Of a stretch of DNA of 64,000 nt, positions 55,092-64,000 are shown piece by piece. The notes under the pieces were generated by a model. The model was not told where the DNA came from, did no database searches, and was given only the letters and a program-made list of their open reading frames with translations. The position numbers were made by a program, and so were the translations under genes. Each line of letters begins with the position of its first letter. Positions within the stretch are counted from its first letter, which is position 1. The DNA is taken from NCBI GenBank assembly GCA_049487715.1, contig CP150546.1, positions 992,001 through 1,056,000 of the forward strand, in the 5' to 3' direction. Source of the DNA: Pycnococcus provasolii. Lineage: Eukaryota; Chlorophyta; Pseudoscourfieldiophyceae; Pseudoscourfieldiales.

Positions 55092-56468
55092 GATGGAGAC
55101 GGATGAGAAGTTGTTGTTGAAAACTGCACGACGACAGCGTGAGTGGTGAGGTTGCCAAGACGACGCTTTGATGGTTGAGCTTTGAGCTTTGATTTTTGCT
55201 GGAAAAGAAGAAAGAGACTGTGAGAACTCACTCACTCACAAGCCAACAAGACGCCTCCCCCGAAGTCAAAGTCAAGCAATGCACAATACAATGCAGTGAC
55301 AATGCAGTGAAATGCACAGTGCACAGTGCACAGTGCCAATGCAATGCAGTGAAGAGTAAGACGACGTCTTCGAAGACAAGCTTACCAGAGAGCTGACAAA
55401 TCTTGAGACAAAAACAAGACAAGGAAGAGAAAACTAAAGCTGTGTTATTTTTTAAAAAAACACCTAATAAAACACACTAAACGTGTATATATGTGTGTAT
55501 ATAAACAGCCATACTTGAAAAAGATGAAAGATACCGTGTTGTGATTGAGCGAGAGCGAGAATGATACGGAATAATGAGACAGCTGTCAGGTACAAGGGTA
55601 GGGTACAACAGTACAGGGGGCCACAATAAAACCTGAAACTGGTAAACCGGGGGAGTACGTGACAGATCGGATTGGGAGGCTCATAGACTACGAACCCACC
55701 AGCAGCAGACCTGTGAGGTTTAGGTTTGGTTTGGTGAGAAGTATAGGAGGGACCCAGATAGTTTCTTGAGAAGAAGATGCGCCGCCAGTTACAAGTATCC
55801 CCTGATGAATTCCACGTCATTATGGCCTTGGGTCCCGAAAAGAGCCGTGCATCTTCAAAGATGCCCCTTGGGAAGGGGAATCAAATTATCAAATGCCCAT
55901 TGTGAAATGCCCGAACTCCGAGGGGAATCAAACTGCCTGAATCAAAAACCACAAAACCAACAAACAAGTTTCAAAAGGATTCCTTGTGAAAGAAAATCAG
56001 ATTCCTTGGTTAGGGTTTTGGGCCTGGTCCCTTTTTTAGGGTTTTGGCACTTCCTTCCGCCCGGGCGCCCGGGTTACGGGGTTTGGGTTTCTGAATTAGG
56101 GTTCGTGTCGCGTCTCCCGTGGCCTCTTCTGTTGTTGCAAGGGGAGATATCTCCCCTTGCATCTCCCCTTGTTATCTCCCCTTGGTTGTTGTGTGCATGT
56201 GTGTGCCTAAATGACGTTATGACGTGTGTTGTTGTCGTCGGTACAGTACCGTATAGTTTATGCAACACACCAAAGCGCTTTTCGGATTAAAAACTTACTT
56301 CCAGGTTGGTTTTTTTGTTCTTTTTCCCCTCAACGACATCAGTGACACGACGACCCTTGAGATGCCTAAACATACTTTTCATATGGTTTTTTTATTGGAG
56401 CGTTCTCCCGTCGTTACAGAATTGCGCTCAAGGTGAAAACAGGAGGTGGTGGGATGTCGGTGTCTACC
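55092..56468. other. Intergenic region, GDPD / FKBP
   Basis: About 1.4 kb, no gene recognised. Contains CAGTGCACAGTGCACAGTGC-type repeats (55290-55350), GGTTAGGG/GGGTTTTGG phrases (56008-56105), a 26-bp palindrome (56136-56161) and a GTACAGTACC string (56241). Confidence 0.6.
56136..56161. repeat. 26-bp perfect palindrome with trailing half-copies
   Basis: The centre is AAGGGGAGATATCTCCCCTT, extended by TGC/GCA on the two sides. Two additional ATCTCCCCTTG half-copies follow directly (56161-56186). Confidence 0.9.
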
Positions 56469-56921
56469 TTACAGCTCCGCCTTTTGGTTGTTGATGGAAA
56501 GCACCTCGATCGTGAAGTCCAAACCACCACCCGGCGGAATGCCCCAGGCGGGAAACCCATTCTCGCCGTACCCCTCGTGAGCTGGTATGCTGAGCTTGCG
56601 CACCTCGCCCAGCTGCGCGCCAAGGCACCCTTGGTCCCAGCCGGTAATCACGCTTCCCACACCCGCCTTGTAGCTGAACGGCTGCTGGCCAGGGTCCTTG
56701 GTTGACCAAAACTTTTTCGACGTCTGCTGCACGACACCCGTCGCGTGCACCGTCACGGAGTCGCCCTTCTTCACGGCAGGTCCGTTGCCAGCCTGCACGA
56801 TCTCGTACGTCGTCGCATGTCCAGGAATCGCAGTCATGGCGAATACTGGAGTCACAGCCGCCAATACAGCCAATACAACCAATACACACACGAGCCTGAA
56901 CGCGCAACGAGCCTGGTGCAT
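56469..56921 (-). CDS. Secreted/ER FKBP-type peptidyl-prolyl isomerase
   Basis: ATG at 56921, 150 residues. A signal peptide is clear (FRLVCVLVVLAVLAAVTPVF, then A-M-T-A). The FKBP domain follows: VKKGDSVTVHATGV, then FSYKAGVGSVITGWDQGCLG with the Trp at the base of the active-site pocket, LGEVRKLSIPAHEGYGENGF, IPPGGGLDFTIEVL. It catalyses proline cis-trans isomerisation. It has no KDEL-type retention tail (ends NQKAEL), so it could be ER, lumenal or secreted; a plastid lumen form is the alternative, but the N-terminus is short for that. Confidence 0.93.
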   Translation of the reverse strand: MHQARCAFRLVCVLVVLAVLAAVTPVFAMTAIPGHATTYEIVQAGNGPAVKKGDSVTVHATGVVQQTSKKFWSTKDPGQQPFSYKAGVGSVITGWDQGCLGAQLGEVRKLSIPAHEGYGENGFPAWGIPPGGGLDFTIEVLSINNQKAEL

Positions 56922-57404
56922 TCAACTAAGGTTAGTGAGAGTGTGTCAAAGGGACTCACTCTCACTCAACCCCCGCGGAAGAGAGGGAATAGGGAGGGAA
57001 AAGAGAAGGAGATTTTAGGGTTGGATGAATGCGCGAAGAAAGGGCGAGAAGAAGGCCTAATAACTCATAAGGTTAAAGGTGAGGGTGAGGAGTGCGTGCC
57101 AGCCGAGAACACAGGAGGAGGCAAAACAAAACGGGAAAACGGCCTTGGCCTGGGAAAACCCTTGGAAAACGCAGGGAAAAGCACCAAGGATTGGCACAAC
57201 GGACCTGCACAACGGACTGGCACCAACTACCAAGGACTGGCACCAACTTGAGGACGGGCACCAAGGACGGGCACCAAGGACGGGCACCAAGGCGGTGCAT
57301 AAAAATCTAAAATGTAGTACTACAGTCTCTTGACCCAAAATGCATGTGATAGGGGATACATGTGTCGTCGTACCTAAGCTTAGTGCCCCACGTGCCACAC
57401 GGCC

Positions 57405-57556
57405 AAAACCCGTGCCCAGCGTGCCTACCGGGGCCCAGAGGTTAGGTTAGGGTTAGGGGAGGTTTTATAACCAGCAATTTTGGTCGAGGCACGCTGGGCA
57501 CTGGTGTCAGGCGTGCGCACGCTGGGCACTAGGAAGGCCTAGGTACGCTGGGCACG
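57405..57556. repeat. CACGCTGGGCAC repeat cluster
   Basis: One inverted (GTGCCCAGCGTG, 57411) and three direct copies (about 57489, 57517 and 57544, the last two slightly degenerate). Confidence 0.75.
57440..57462. repeat. Telomere-like TTAGGG tract
   Basis: GGTTAGGTTAGGGTTAGGGG within the CACGCTGGGCAC repeat cluster. Confidence 0.8.
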
Positions 57557-58104
57557 ACGACACATGTGATTACATACTTTCGTATTTGGCCTGGAAATCG
57601 GTTGTTATTACAGTACGAGGCATGCACTCTTATTAAGCGTCTTAAGCGTCTTAAGCGATCGCTCGCTCGCTATCGTCTATCGCTCGTGGGATGCATACAG
57701 TACATCGAAAGGCAAGGCAAGTCCTTCAAGAGCTGGGAGGAATATGCCATGCCATGCGGAAGCCGGAAGTTGTGAAGTTGTCGAAGTCGACAAGTCGTCT
57801 GTCCGAATAATAAGGCCGGCGGATGGCTGGGACAGTGGGACTTGGGATTGCTTGTGATGCGATCTTCCTCCAAGTGGCAAGCGCACAGAAGCTCGCTCGC
57901 TTCATCTCGCCTTCCTCTTGGTGCATCTGATCGTCTCGTCTCGCAGCACAGCACAGCACAGCAGGACAGCACAGCGACAGCACAGCACAGGACAGGACAG
58001 CAGGTTAAGTAAGGCTCGAGGTCACCCGGTGGGTGCAAGTTCCCGGGCCTGGCGGCCATTTCTTGTCTCTCCATTCCCTCATTCTCCACTCCATCAGAAC
58101 AAAT

Positions 58105-60352
58105 ATGCTTAAGTCTATAGCTTTTGCCACACTCGCGCTCTCCGGCGCTACGGCGCAAACGTTCACGGAGCCTTCTGAGTCAGACCCCGCCAGTACAGTA
58201 CAGTACAGTACAGTAAAGGACGTCGCACGGACGGCACCCACGGAAGATGATCGTGCCGCCGCGCAGAAAAAAGTCGAACGAAGTATTATATTCCGACTCA
58301 AGCAGAAAGACTCCGCGGACTCCGTCGTTAGCGCGTCGTCCGTCTCCGCGCTCAACGGCATCCTGGCCGACCAGCAGATGACGCTCGACTACAGCTCCAC
58401 CTGCGAAAAGTGCTCGAAGGTTAACGTCGCACACATCAACGACGAGGCGTTCAACGAGGATGGCGCCACAAACTCTGCGGAGTTTGTCAGCTTGAAGATG
58501 CGCAGTCTGGTAGATGCCGTGGCGGCGTCCGGTGCGGACGTCGAGTTCGACTTCATCGAACCGGACCAGGCGGTGTTCATCGCAGCGACGAGCCGTGCCC
58601 ACCGACCCGAGCTTTGGAAGGCTGTGGGGAATGGGAAAGGTTGGCGTGCTTGACAACCTTCCGAACGCCGGCGAGCCAGGCGCGTGGGATACCACCCTTG
58701 GATCGAACAACGTCACCGTGCTCGTTATCGATACTGGCGTCGACTACAACCACCCAGACCTGGCGGCGAATATGTGGACGAACCCGGGAGAGATTGCCAA
58801 CAACAACATAGACGACGACGGAAACGGCTACGTCGACGACGTGTACGGCATCAACGCAATCACCAACAGCGGTAATCCTATGGACGACCACAACCACGGA
58901 ACGCACTGCGCGGGAACCATCGGCGCGGTGCCTGCCAACGTCGTCGGCGTCGTGGGCGTCAGCCAGCAAGTTAAGATGGCCGGGTGCAAGTTCCTCTCCT
59001 CTAGCGGAGGCGGGTCGATTTCCAACGCCATCAAGTGTGTCGACTATGGCGTTCAAATGGGATTCACGCTCACCTCCAACTCGTGGGGTGGCGGCGGATT
59101 TAGCTCAGGATTTCAGGCGTCGCTGAACGCCGCGGAGAATATTGGACAGCTCTTCATCGCTGCCGCCGGAAACAGCAACAGGGACAACGATGTCTCGCCG
59201 AACTACCCCAGCGGGTACCCTAATCCCAACGTTATCGCCGTCGCGTCGACGACGAGCTCTGACGGCCGCTCGAGCTTCAGCCAGTACGGCGCAACCACCG
59301 TTGACCTCGGCGCGCCTGGAAGCAGCATTTTGAGCACAATCACCAACAACCGCTACGCGACGTTCAGTGGAACGTCCATGGCCACGCCCCACGTCGCTGG
59401 TGCCGCGGCTCTTCTGCACGCGGCGAACCCGAGTGCCACCGGATCGCACGTGAAGTGTGCGATGATGAATTCAGTGGATACCATTGCGGCTCTGACCGGC
59501 AAATGCGTCACCAACGGGCGACTGAACGTGGGCAAGGCTATGGCGCTTATCGGTGGCTCATCTTGCACGCCCCCACCCTCAAACCCACCACCGCCGTCGA
59601 ATCCGCCGCCACCGCCGAATCCGCCGCCGCCGTCGGCTCCGACGCCGCCTCCGCCAATCGGGTGCGGATCTTGGCAACGCGTCGTTGAGGGTGGATGCTC
59701 TACGCCTGTTTCTGGTTGCACGGTCTCGATACCTTTGAGCTTGCTTACCGCTAACGACACGAACGTCAAGATGACGTTGGAGGCAGCTAAGACTGATTAC
59801 GATTGGTCAACCGAGAAGATCACGGGAGTGACGATTAACGGAAATAGTGTACATGGAGAATGCAATCCAAATGCGCAGTGCCAAGGAGCTTCCTATCACA
59901 CGTGCTTTACGAATACGGCCATCGACAGTGCGATCAGCGGGACGTACCCCGTTGCATTTCAAATGACGAATTCTCCTCAAGTGAACTTCTGCCCAGTTAC
60001 CAAAGGCGGGACGAGGTACTACGCTTACGTCAAGCTGACGATATCTGCCGATCGTTCATGCACGGGACCTGCTCCCCCGACGAACACGACGACAGTGCCG
60101 CCGACGACCACGACGACGGTCCCGCCGACGACCACGACGACAGTGCCGCCGACGACCACGACGACGGTCCCGCCGACGACCACGACGATGCCGCCGATGT
60201 CGCCGCCGCCAGGCAGTAATCCGGGATTTCCTCCGATTGGCGAACTTCCCGATTTGCCGGTGCCTCCAGGCCTCGTTAGTGGAGCACGCACCACGCTTGC
60301 TGTTTGCACCGCTCTTGTGGCGAGTGCTGCCTCGGCGTTGCTGGCGCTTTGA
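58105..60352 (+). CDS. Secreted subtilisin-like protease with Pro-rich linkers and C-terminal anchor; one frameshift
   Basis: ATG at 58105: signal peptide MLKSIAFATLALSGATAQ, then an I9-like propeptide to about residue 160 (DFIEPDQAVFIAATS). The catalytic domain is in another frame from about 58590 (VPTDPSFGRLWGMGKV); one base must be removed between about 58575 and 58607 to join them. The triad is intact: VLVIDTGVDYNHPDL (Asp ~209), NHGTHCAGTIG (His ~264), FSGTSMATPHVAGAAALL (Ser ~424); IAAAGNSN gives the oxyanion Asn. After it come a PPPSNPPPP linker, a Cys-containing domain (SWQRVVEGGCSTPVSGCTVS ... YHTCFTNTAI), TTTTTVPP repeats, and a hydrophobic C-terminus (TTLAVCTALVASAASALLAL) typical of a GPI signal or TM anchor. 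Corrected length is about 748 residues. A cell-wall or surface protease is inferred. Confidence 0.87.
58191..58216. repeat. (GTACA)n repeat inside the subtilase propeptide
   Basis: AGTACAGTACAGTACAGTACAGTA in frame encodes STVQYSTV directly after the signal peptide; the same vocabulary as the intergenic GTAC strings. Confidence 0.85.
60070..60190 (+). repeat. 30-bp class repeat encoding TTTTTVPP
   Basis: About four copies of CCGCCGACGACCACGACGAC with variants, encoding Thr-rich VPP repeats before the subtilase anchor. Confidence 0.85.
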
Positions 60353-61081
60353 AGTTCCATTTGAGGTGGGTGTGGGGATGGCGCATTGATAGGTGGCCTG
60401 GGGATTGAGATATTCATGTTTATACGGTTATTATGGAAGAAATAAAGAAGGGCGGAGTGAGAAGAATACGATCCTCCAGTTTGGCAAGAAGTTCGCACGC
60501 AGTAATTACAATTGATGCCAATTATCAACAGATGTGTTATTCCCCCCTGACAGCCTGAAGGTGTTGTTAAGGCTGCCAAGCAAGAAGGTTCCGCCTTACA
60601 ATCTTGCATATATGTATATACTCCCGCCCTTCCATAAAGCGATGGCATGATCCCCTTCGTTCGCCTTAGAACTACAATTGACCGACGGTACTGTATGTAG
60701 AGTCTACTACGGGTACATACATGTACGGCGTGCTTGGGAAATACCATAGTCTATGTACTGCTGCAGTAGTCCATACCACCTGGTGTACAACAGTATGTAG
60801 TTATGTAACTTACAACAAATGTTGTTTTCGGTCGAGACTCGAGAGGTTGGGTGCCCTTTGATTTGATTTGAGCCTCTGACAAGTCTGACCCGAGAACGCC
60901 CGGCCGCAGCCCGGCCGTTTAGGGGTTTATTTTAAGTCGCAGGTTCGGGCTTCCCGCCTCCCCTGTCGGTTTCGTCTCAGACGTCGGTTTCGTCGGTTTC
61001 CACTGGTCGCCATCACACCACGGGAACGTTCGTGCCCATCGTTCGTGCTCAGCTGGTTAGTTCAGGTTAGTTGCTTGGTTG
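60353..61081. other. Intergenic region, subtilase / Pro-rich gene
   Basis: No gene recognised. Contains GTACTGTATGTAGAGTCTAC at about 60684 and CTGCAGTAGTCCATACC at about 60760, and repeated GTCGGTTTCGTC phrases (60966-60998). Confidence 0.55.
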
Positions 61082-61098
61082 ATGCCGGGTGCGCCACC

Positions 61099-61129
<31 letters not shown>

Positions 61130-63094
61130 CCGCCACCTGGTGGCCGAGGGCGAGGGATAGGCGCGCCGCCTGGAGGGTCGTCGTATGCGCCGCCGGGAGG
61201 TGGTGGTCCGGGTGCTCCTGGCGCACCGCCAGCACCCCCCGGGGGGGGACAGCGCCATCGAGGCTCGATGAGAATGCCGGGACCGCCGGGACCGCCGGGA
61301 CCGGGAGGGCCGCCGAGACCGGGAGGGCCACCGCCACCGCCACCACCGCGACCACCCGCTCCACCTCAACCTCCGCGGCCGCCTATGCCCATGCCCGCGC
61401 CGCCTCAACCTCCACGGCCACCCATGCCCGCGCCAACTCCACCTGCACCACCCGCTCCACCAGCAGCACCGCCCATGCCGCCTCAACCGCCAAAGCCACC
61501 TCAGCCTCCCAAACCACCGCAAGCTCCGAAGCCGCCACCGCCTGAAGGACCGAAACCTTACGGTAAAAGCGTTGATGGTGTCGACTACAAGGAGCTGCAG
61601 GAACGCGTTCGGGCGCACTCGCACAGCAAACCGCACGCGCCGCAGCCACCTCCGCCGCCTGAATCTGCACCGCCTCAGCCCAGCAAACTGCCGCAGTCAG
61701 CAAAAGAAAAGCTTGAGGCTCGCATACTCGGGCAGTCTCGTCCATCATCAAGCGATTCAATCTCTGAAATGCCGGCGCCGGTACCGCCAGCTGCACCGCC
61801 AATGGATGCTCCACCACCGCCAGCGAGACCTCCTGGACCTCCACCAGCATCGTCAGCACCTGCACCACAGGTGGCGACATTCCAGCCGCCTCCACCAACG
61901 ACAATGCCTCCCGTACCCGTATTGGTGCCCTTGGAAATCTCAGTGCCACTGTCAGTCGACGTGAAGGCGACGGCGACGCACATCCAGGTTGACGAATCTC
62001 CCGCGGGTCCCGATGCAAACGATTTGGCGATGCTTGCAAGGATGCCGTTGCAGACAGCGGCAGGTGGCCATGGAAGTATGTACCCATGGCTAAGCAAGCA
62101 ATTCTTGGAGGAGAAGGAACGCTTCCTTGGACCACATGCACGTGCCGCACGTGGAGCTGCAGCTGAATCGGGCGTCACGACAGCGTCAGCAGGACGAGCT
62201 CTTGCACTCGTGGCGCAGCCAGGCACACCAGCAGCACGAGCTGCGTTTTATACAGGTTCTCTACTTTCTGGCGACGCCACGGCTGACTCGGCACTTCGAG
62301 CACCTCTCGGCGCGTCAACGACGGCTTTGTACTCGCCCACGGCTGCTCCTGTGCCCCCGTCCGTTGCTGCCAAGGACGCGGAAATCGCCGCCTTGCAAGA
62401 GCGCCTGGCGGCACTCGAGATGCAGGTGAAGAATGCAGCAACACCCGCGCCGGCAGCTGCAACGTCTGCGCCGGCAGCCAGTTCTGCGCAGATGCCAATT
62501 GCCGCGGCACCTGTCGACTTTTCTAAGGGCCCGACGCGTGATGGCTACCTGGAGTGGCTCCGCATGAACAACGGGCGCCTTACACCGCAGATGTTGCTAT
62601 CGGGTGCAGCACAGCCACCGCCAGCGATTGGCATTGGCGCACCGCGGTATGGGATGGCGGCAACGTCGAGCTACATGGCTACTGCGACGCGACCGCAGTA
62701 TACGGGAGGGCTGTCGACGGGAGTGTTTCCAGAACCGAGTGCGGGATCTTCCTTGTATCTCACGACGAGCGCACTGCGTACCAGCGCGCCAGGTCTCGCA
62801 GGCGTTACGTCAGCCTCACGCACGCAGGTGCCGCTAACGCAATCAAAGCCTGCATACACGCCCGTGACAAGCACGCGACTATTCACAACGCCCGCACCAG
62901 GTGCTGGCGCAACGTCGCCATTGCCTCGCGTGCCTCTGAACTTTACGCCCGCCGCGGCGGCAGCGCCCGCGCCCGAGCTTTCGACTCCGGAAACGAATTC
63001 CTGGAGTGACAGAGGTGGGCGCAAAAACCGGCGCATGACCGTGATGCAGAATCATTCCGCGTTTTCAAAGTATGCCTACACCAACGAGACCTAA
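61082..63094 (+). CDS. Proline-rich (formin/WASP-like linker) protein, unknown
   Basis: The first ATG is at 61082, giving 670 residues. The first 240 are dominated by poly-Pro and PPG/PPKPP repeats (MPGAPPPPPP...), as in profilin- or SH3-binding regions. Then comes GVDYKELQERVRAHSHSKPH, another Pro-rich section, and a more complex middle (MYPWLSKQFLEEKERFLGPH; AAKDAEIAALQERLAALEMQ, a short coiled coil; GPTRDGYLEWLRMNNGRLTP). The C-terminus is Ala/Thr/Pro-rich and ends basic (RGGRKNRRMTVMQ). No FH2, VCA or kinase domain is visible. It could be a cytoskeletal or RNA-associated adapter. Convergent with the ABC gene, 71 bp apart. Confidence 0.8.
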
Positions 63095-63165
63095 AGAATT
63101 TCGCGGAAGGGGGTTAACGACGAGTGTGAAACATTTTTCATCAGTTGAGTAAAAACTGCAATTCG

Positions 63166-64000
63166 TTACATTTTGTTGAGAAGATTAGCCGAAGAACTGT
63201 TCTTCATCCGGCGAGCGGCAGCCATCATTCTTGCAAACGCGCCCGCTGAATTTCCCAACAACTTCTCTGGCGAGTCAAATTCAAGCACTTCGCCCTTCTC
63301 CAGAACAAGAATCTTGTCTCCGTCGCTGATCGTGTGCAGCCGATGCGCGATGGTGAGCGTAGTCGCCTCCGCAAAACGCGTTCGTATTGTATTCTGGATC
63401 AGTGCATCCGTGTTGTGGTCGATATTGCTCGTCGCCTCGTCCATGACGAGCACCTTCTTCGCGCGAAGTAGGGCACGGCTCAGACAAAGCAGCTGGCGCT
63501 GCCCAGTACTCAGATTCGCGCCCTGCTCCTTCACCTCGAAGTCAAGGCCGCCGAGATTGGTCACCTGCTCCTTCATTCCCACCTCCTCGAGCGCCTCCAG
63601 TAATTTGTGCGACGCAAATTCGTCGAACGGGTCGAGGTTGCTCCTGATTGTGCCGCTGAACAGCACAGGATCCTGAGGCACGAAGCTGAGATTCTTGCGC
63701 AAATCACGGAGCCCGATCGCGCCTGTGTCTATGCCATCAATGCGAATCGAGCCACTGAGCGGCTCGGTGATTCGGAATAGCGCCAGCACGAGCGTGCTCT
63801 TCCCACAACCGGTGCGGCCGCAGATGCCCACGTCCTCACCACCAGCAACATGAAATGTAACGTCTCGCAGGACGAGCGGCAGATCGGGGCGATACTGCAC
63901 GCACAGTCTTTCGACGCTGATCGAACCACGCTGCGGCCAGTTGTACGGAGGGCGGTGCTCTGCAATGATCCACGGAGCTTCCGGCTCCACCTCATCGTAC
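63166..64000 (-). CDS. ABCC-type (MRP) ABC transporter, C-terminal NBD2 (partial)
   Basis: The open frame runs off the right edge (YDEVEPEAPWIIAEHRPP at the start of what is visible). About 278 residues remain: the linker YNWPQRGSISVERLCVQYRP, Walker A CGRTGCGKSTLVLALF, Q-loop FVPQDPVLFSGTIRSNLDPF, signature NLSTGQRQLLCLSRALL, Walker B VLVMDEATSNID, H-loop IAHRLHTI. The full ABCC context 'EAPWII...P...WP..G' fixes it as the second NBD of an MRP-type exporter, which typically moves glutathione or glucuronide conjugates into the vacuole or out of the cell. The NBD is complete, with the Walker B acidic residue; the stop is a TAA within TGTAA. Confidence 0.95.
   Translation of the reverse strand, partial: YDEVEPEAPWIIAEHRPPYNWPQRGSISVERLCVQYRPDLPLVLRDVTFHVAGGEDVGICGRTGCGKSTLVLALFRITEPLSGSIRIDGIDTGAIGLRDLRKNLSFVPQDPVLFSGTIRSNLDPFDEFASHKLLEALEEVGMKEQVTNLGGLDFEVKEQGANLSTGQRQLLCLSRALLRAKKVLVMDEATSNIDHNTDALIQNTIRTRFAEATTLTIAHRLHTISDGDKILVLEKGEVLEFDSPEKLLGNSAGAFARMMAAARRMKNSSSANLLNKM

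Larger units (their letters stand above)
56922..58104. other. Divergent intergenic region, FKBP / subtilase
   Basis: No gene recognised. Contains GGGCACCAAGGAC tandems (57250-57292), a telomere-like GGTTAGGGTTAGGGG at 57440-57462, four CACGCTGGGCAC copies (57405-57556) and a CAGCACAGCACAGCACAG run (57945-58003). Confidence 0.6.

Overview
The window is nuclear DNA of a GC-rich, gene-dense, intron-poor unicellular eukaryote, most likely a green alga of prasinophyte type. Evidence for the green lineage: a transcription factor with two AP2 domains, a GARP/G2-like Myb factor ending in SHLQKYR, a phenylalanine hydroxylase with a long transit-like N-terminus, a hydroxyproline/extensin-like Pro-rich wall protease, and TGTAA, the known chlorophyte polyadenylation signal, at or just after many stop codons. 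Stops TAA, TAG and TGA all end genes, so the code is standard. The species is inferred only at this level; no search could be run.

Layout, left to right: the 3' end of an unknown gene; a probable mitochondrial one-TM protein; a decayed frame-broken gene; RtcB tRNA ligase; an EF-hand/TM/DUF285 surface protein; an SGNH-like fragment; an ARM-like helical protein; an 8-kb Kelch-filamin gene; a two-pore K+ channel; SPCS1; organellar uL4; the GARP factor; an F-box/JmjC protein; NDUFA2; a cyclic-nucleotide-binding protein; a possible tiny acidic gene; a TMEM184/LAZ1 protein; a calpain-like protein lacking its catalytic Cys; a PPM1G-type PP2C; an actin-related protein; phenylalanine hydroxylase; a kinesin; the double-AP2 factor; a coiled-coil protein; a glycerophosphodiesterase; a secreted FKBP; a C-terminally anchored subtilase; a Pro-rich protein; and the end of an ABCC transporter. 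These are mostly unrelated housekeeping, cytoskeletal, signalling and surface functions with no operon logic.

Two structural themes stand out. Genes are often convergent pairs separated by only about 70-300 bp at their 3' ends, while 5' regions are 0.3-1.4 kb and filled with unusual short-repeat vocabularies: degenerate telomere-like TTAGGG/TTTAGGG tracts, palindromic GTAC/AGTACT strings, and minisatellites. Three introns could be defined exactly (140, 151 and 136 nt, all GT-AG); two contain (TG)n microsatellites that stay open in frame and would mislead ORF-based annotation. Three otherwise intact genes (kinesin, GDPD, subtilase) each need a single one-base frame correction, two of them at homopolymers.

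Starts were moved to ATG wherever the longest open frame began with a non-ATG codon. No tRNA, rRNA, CRISPR array or autonomous transposon was recognised.
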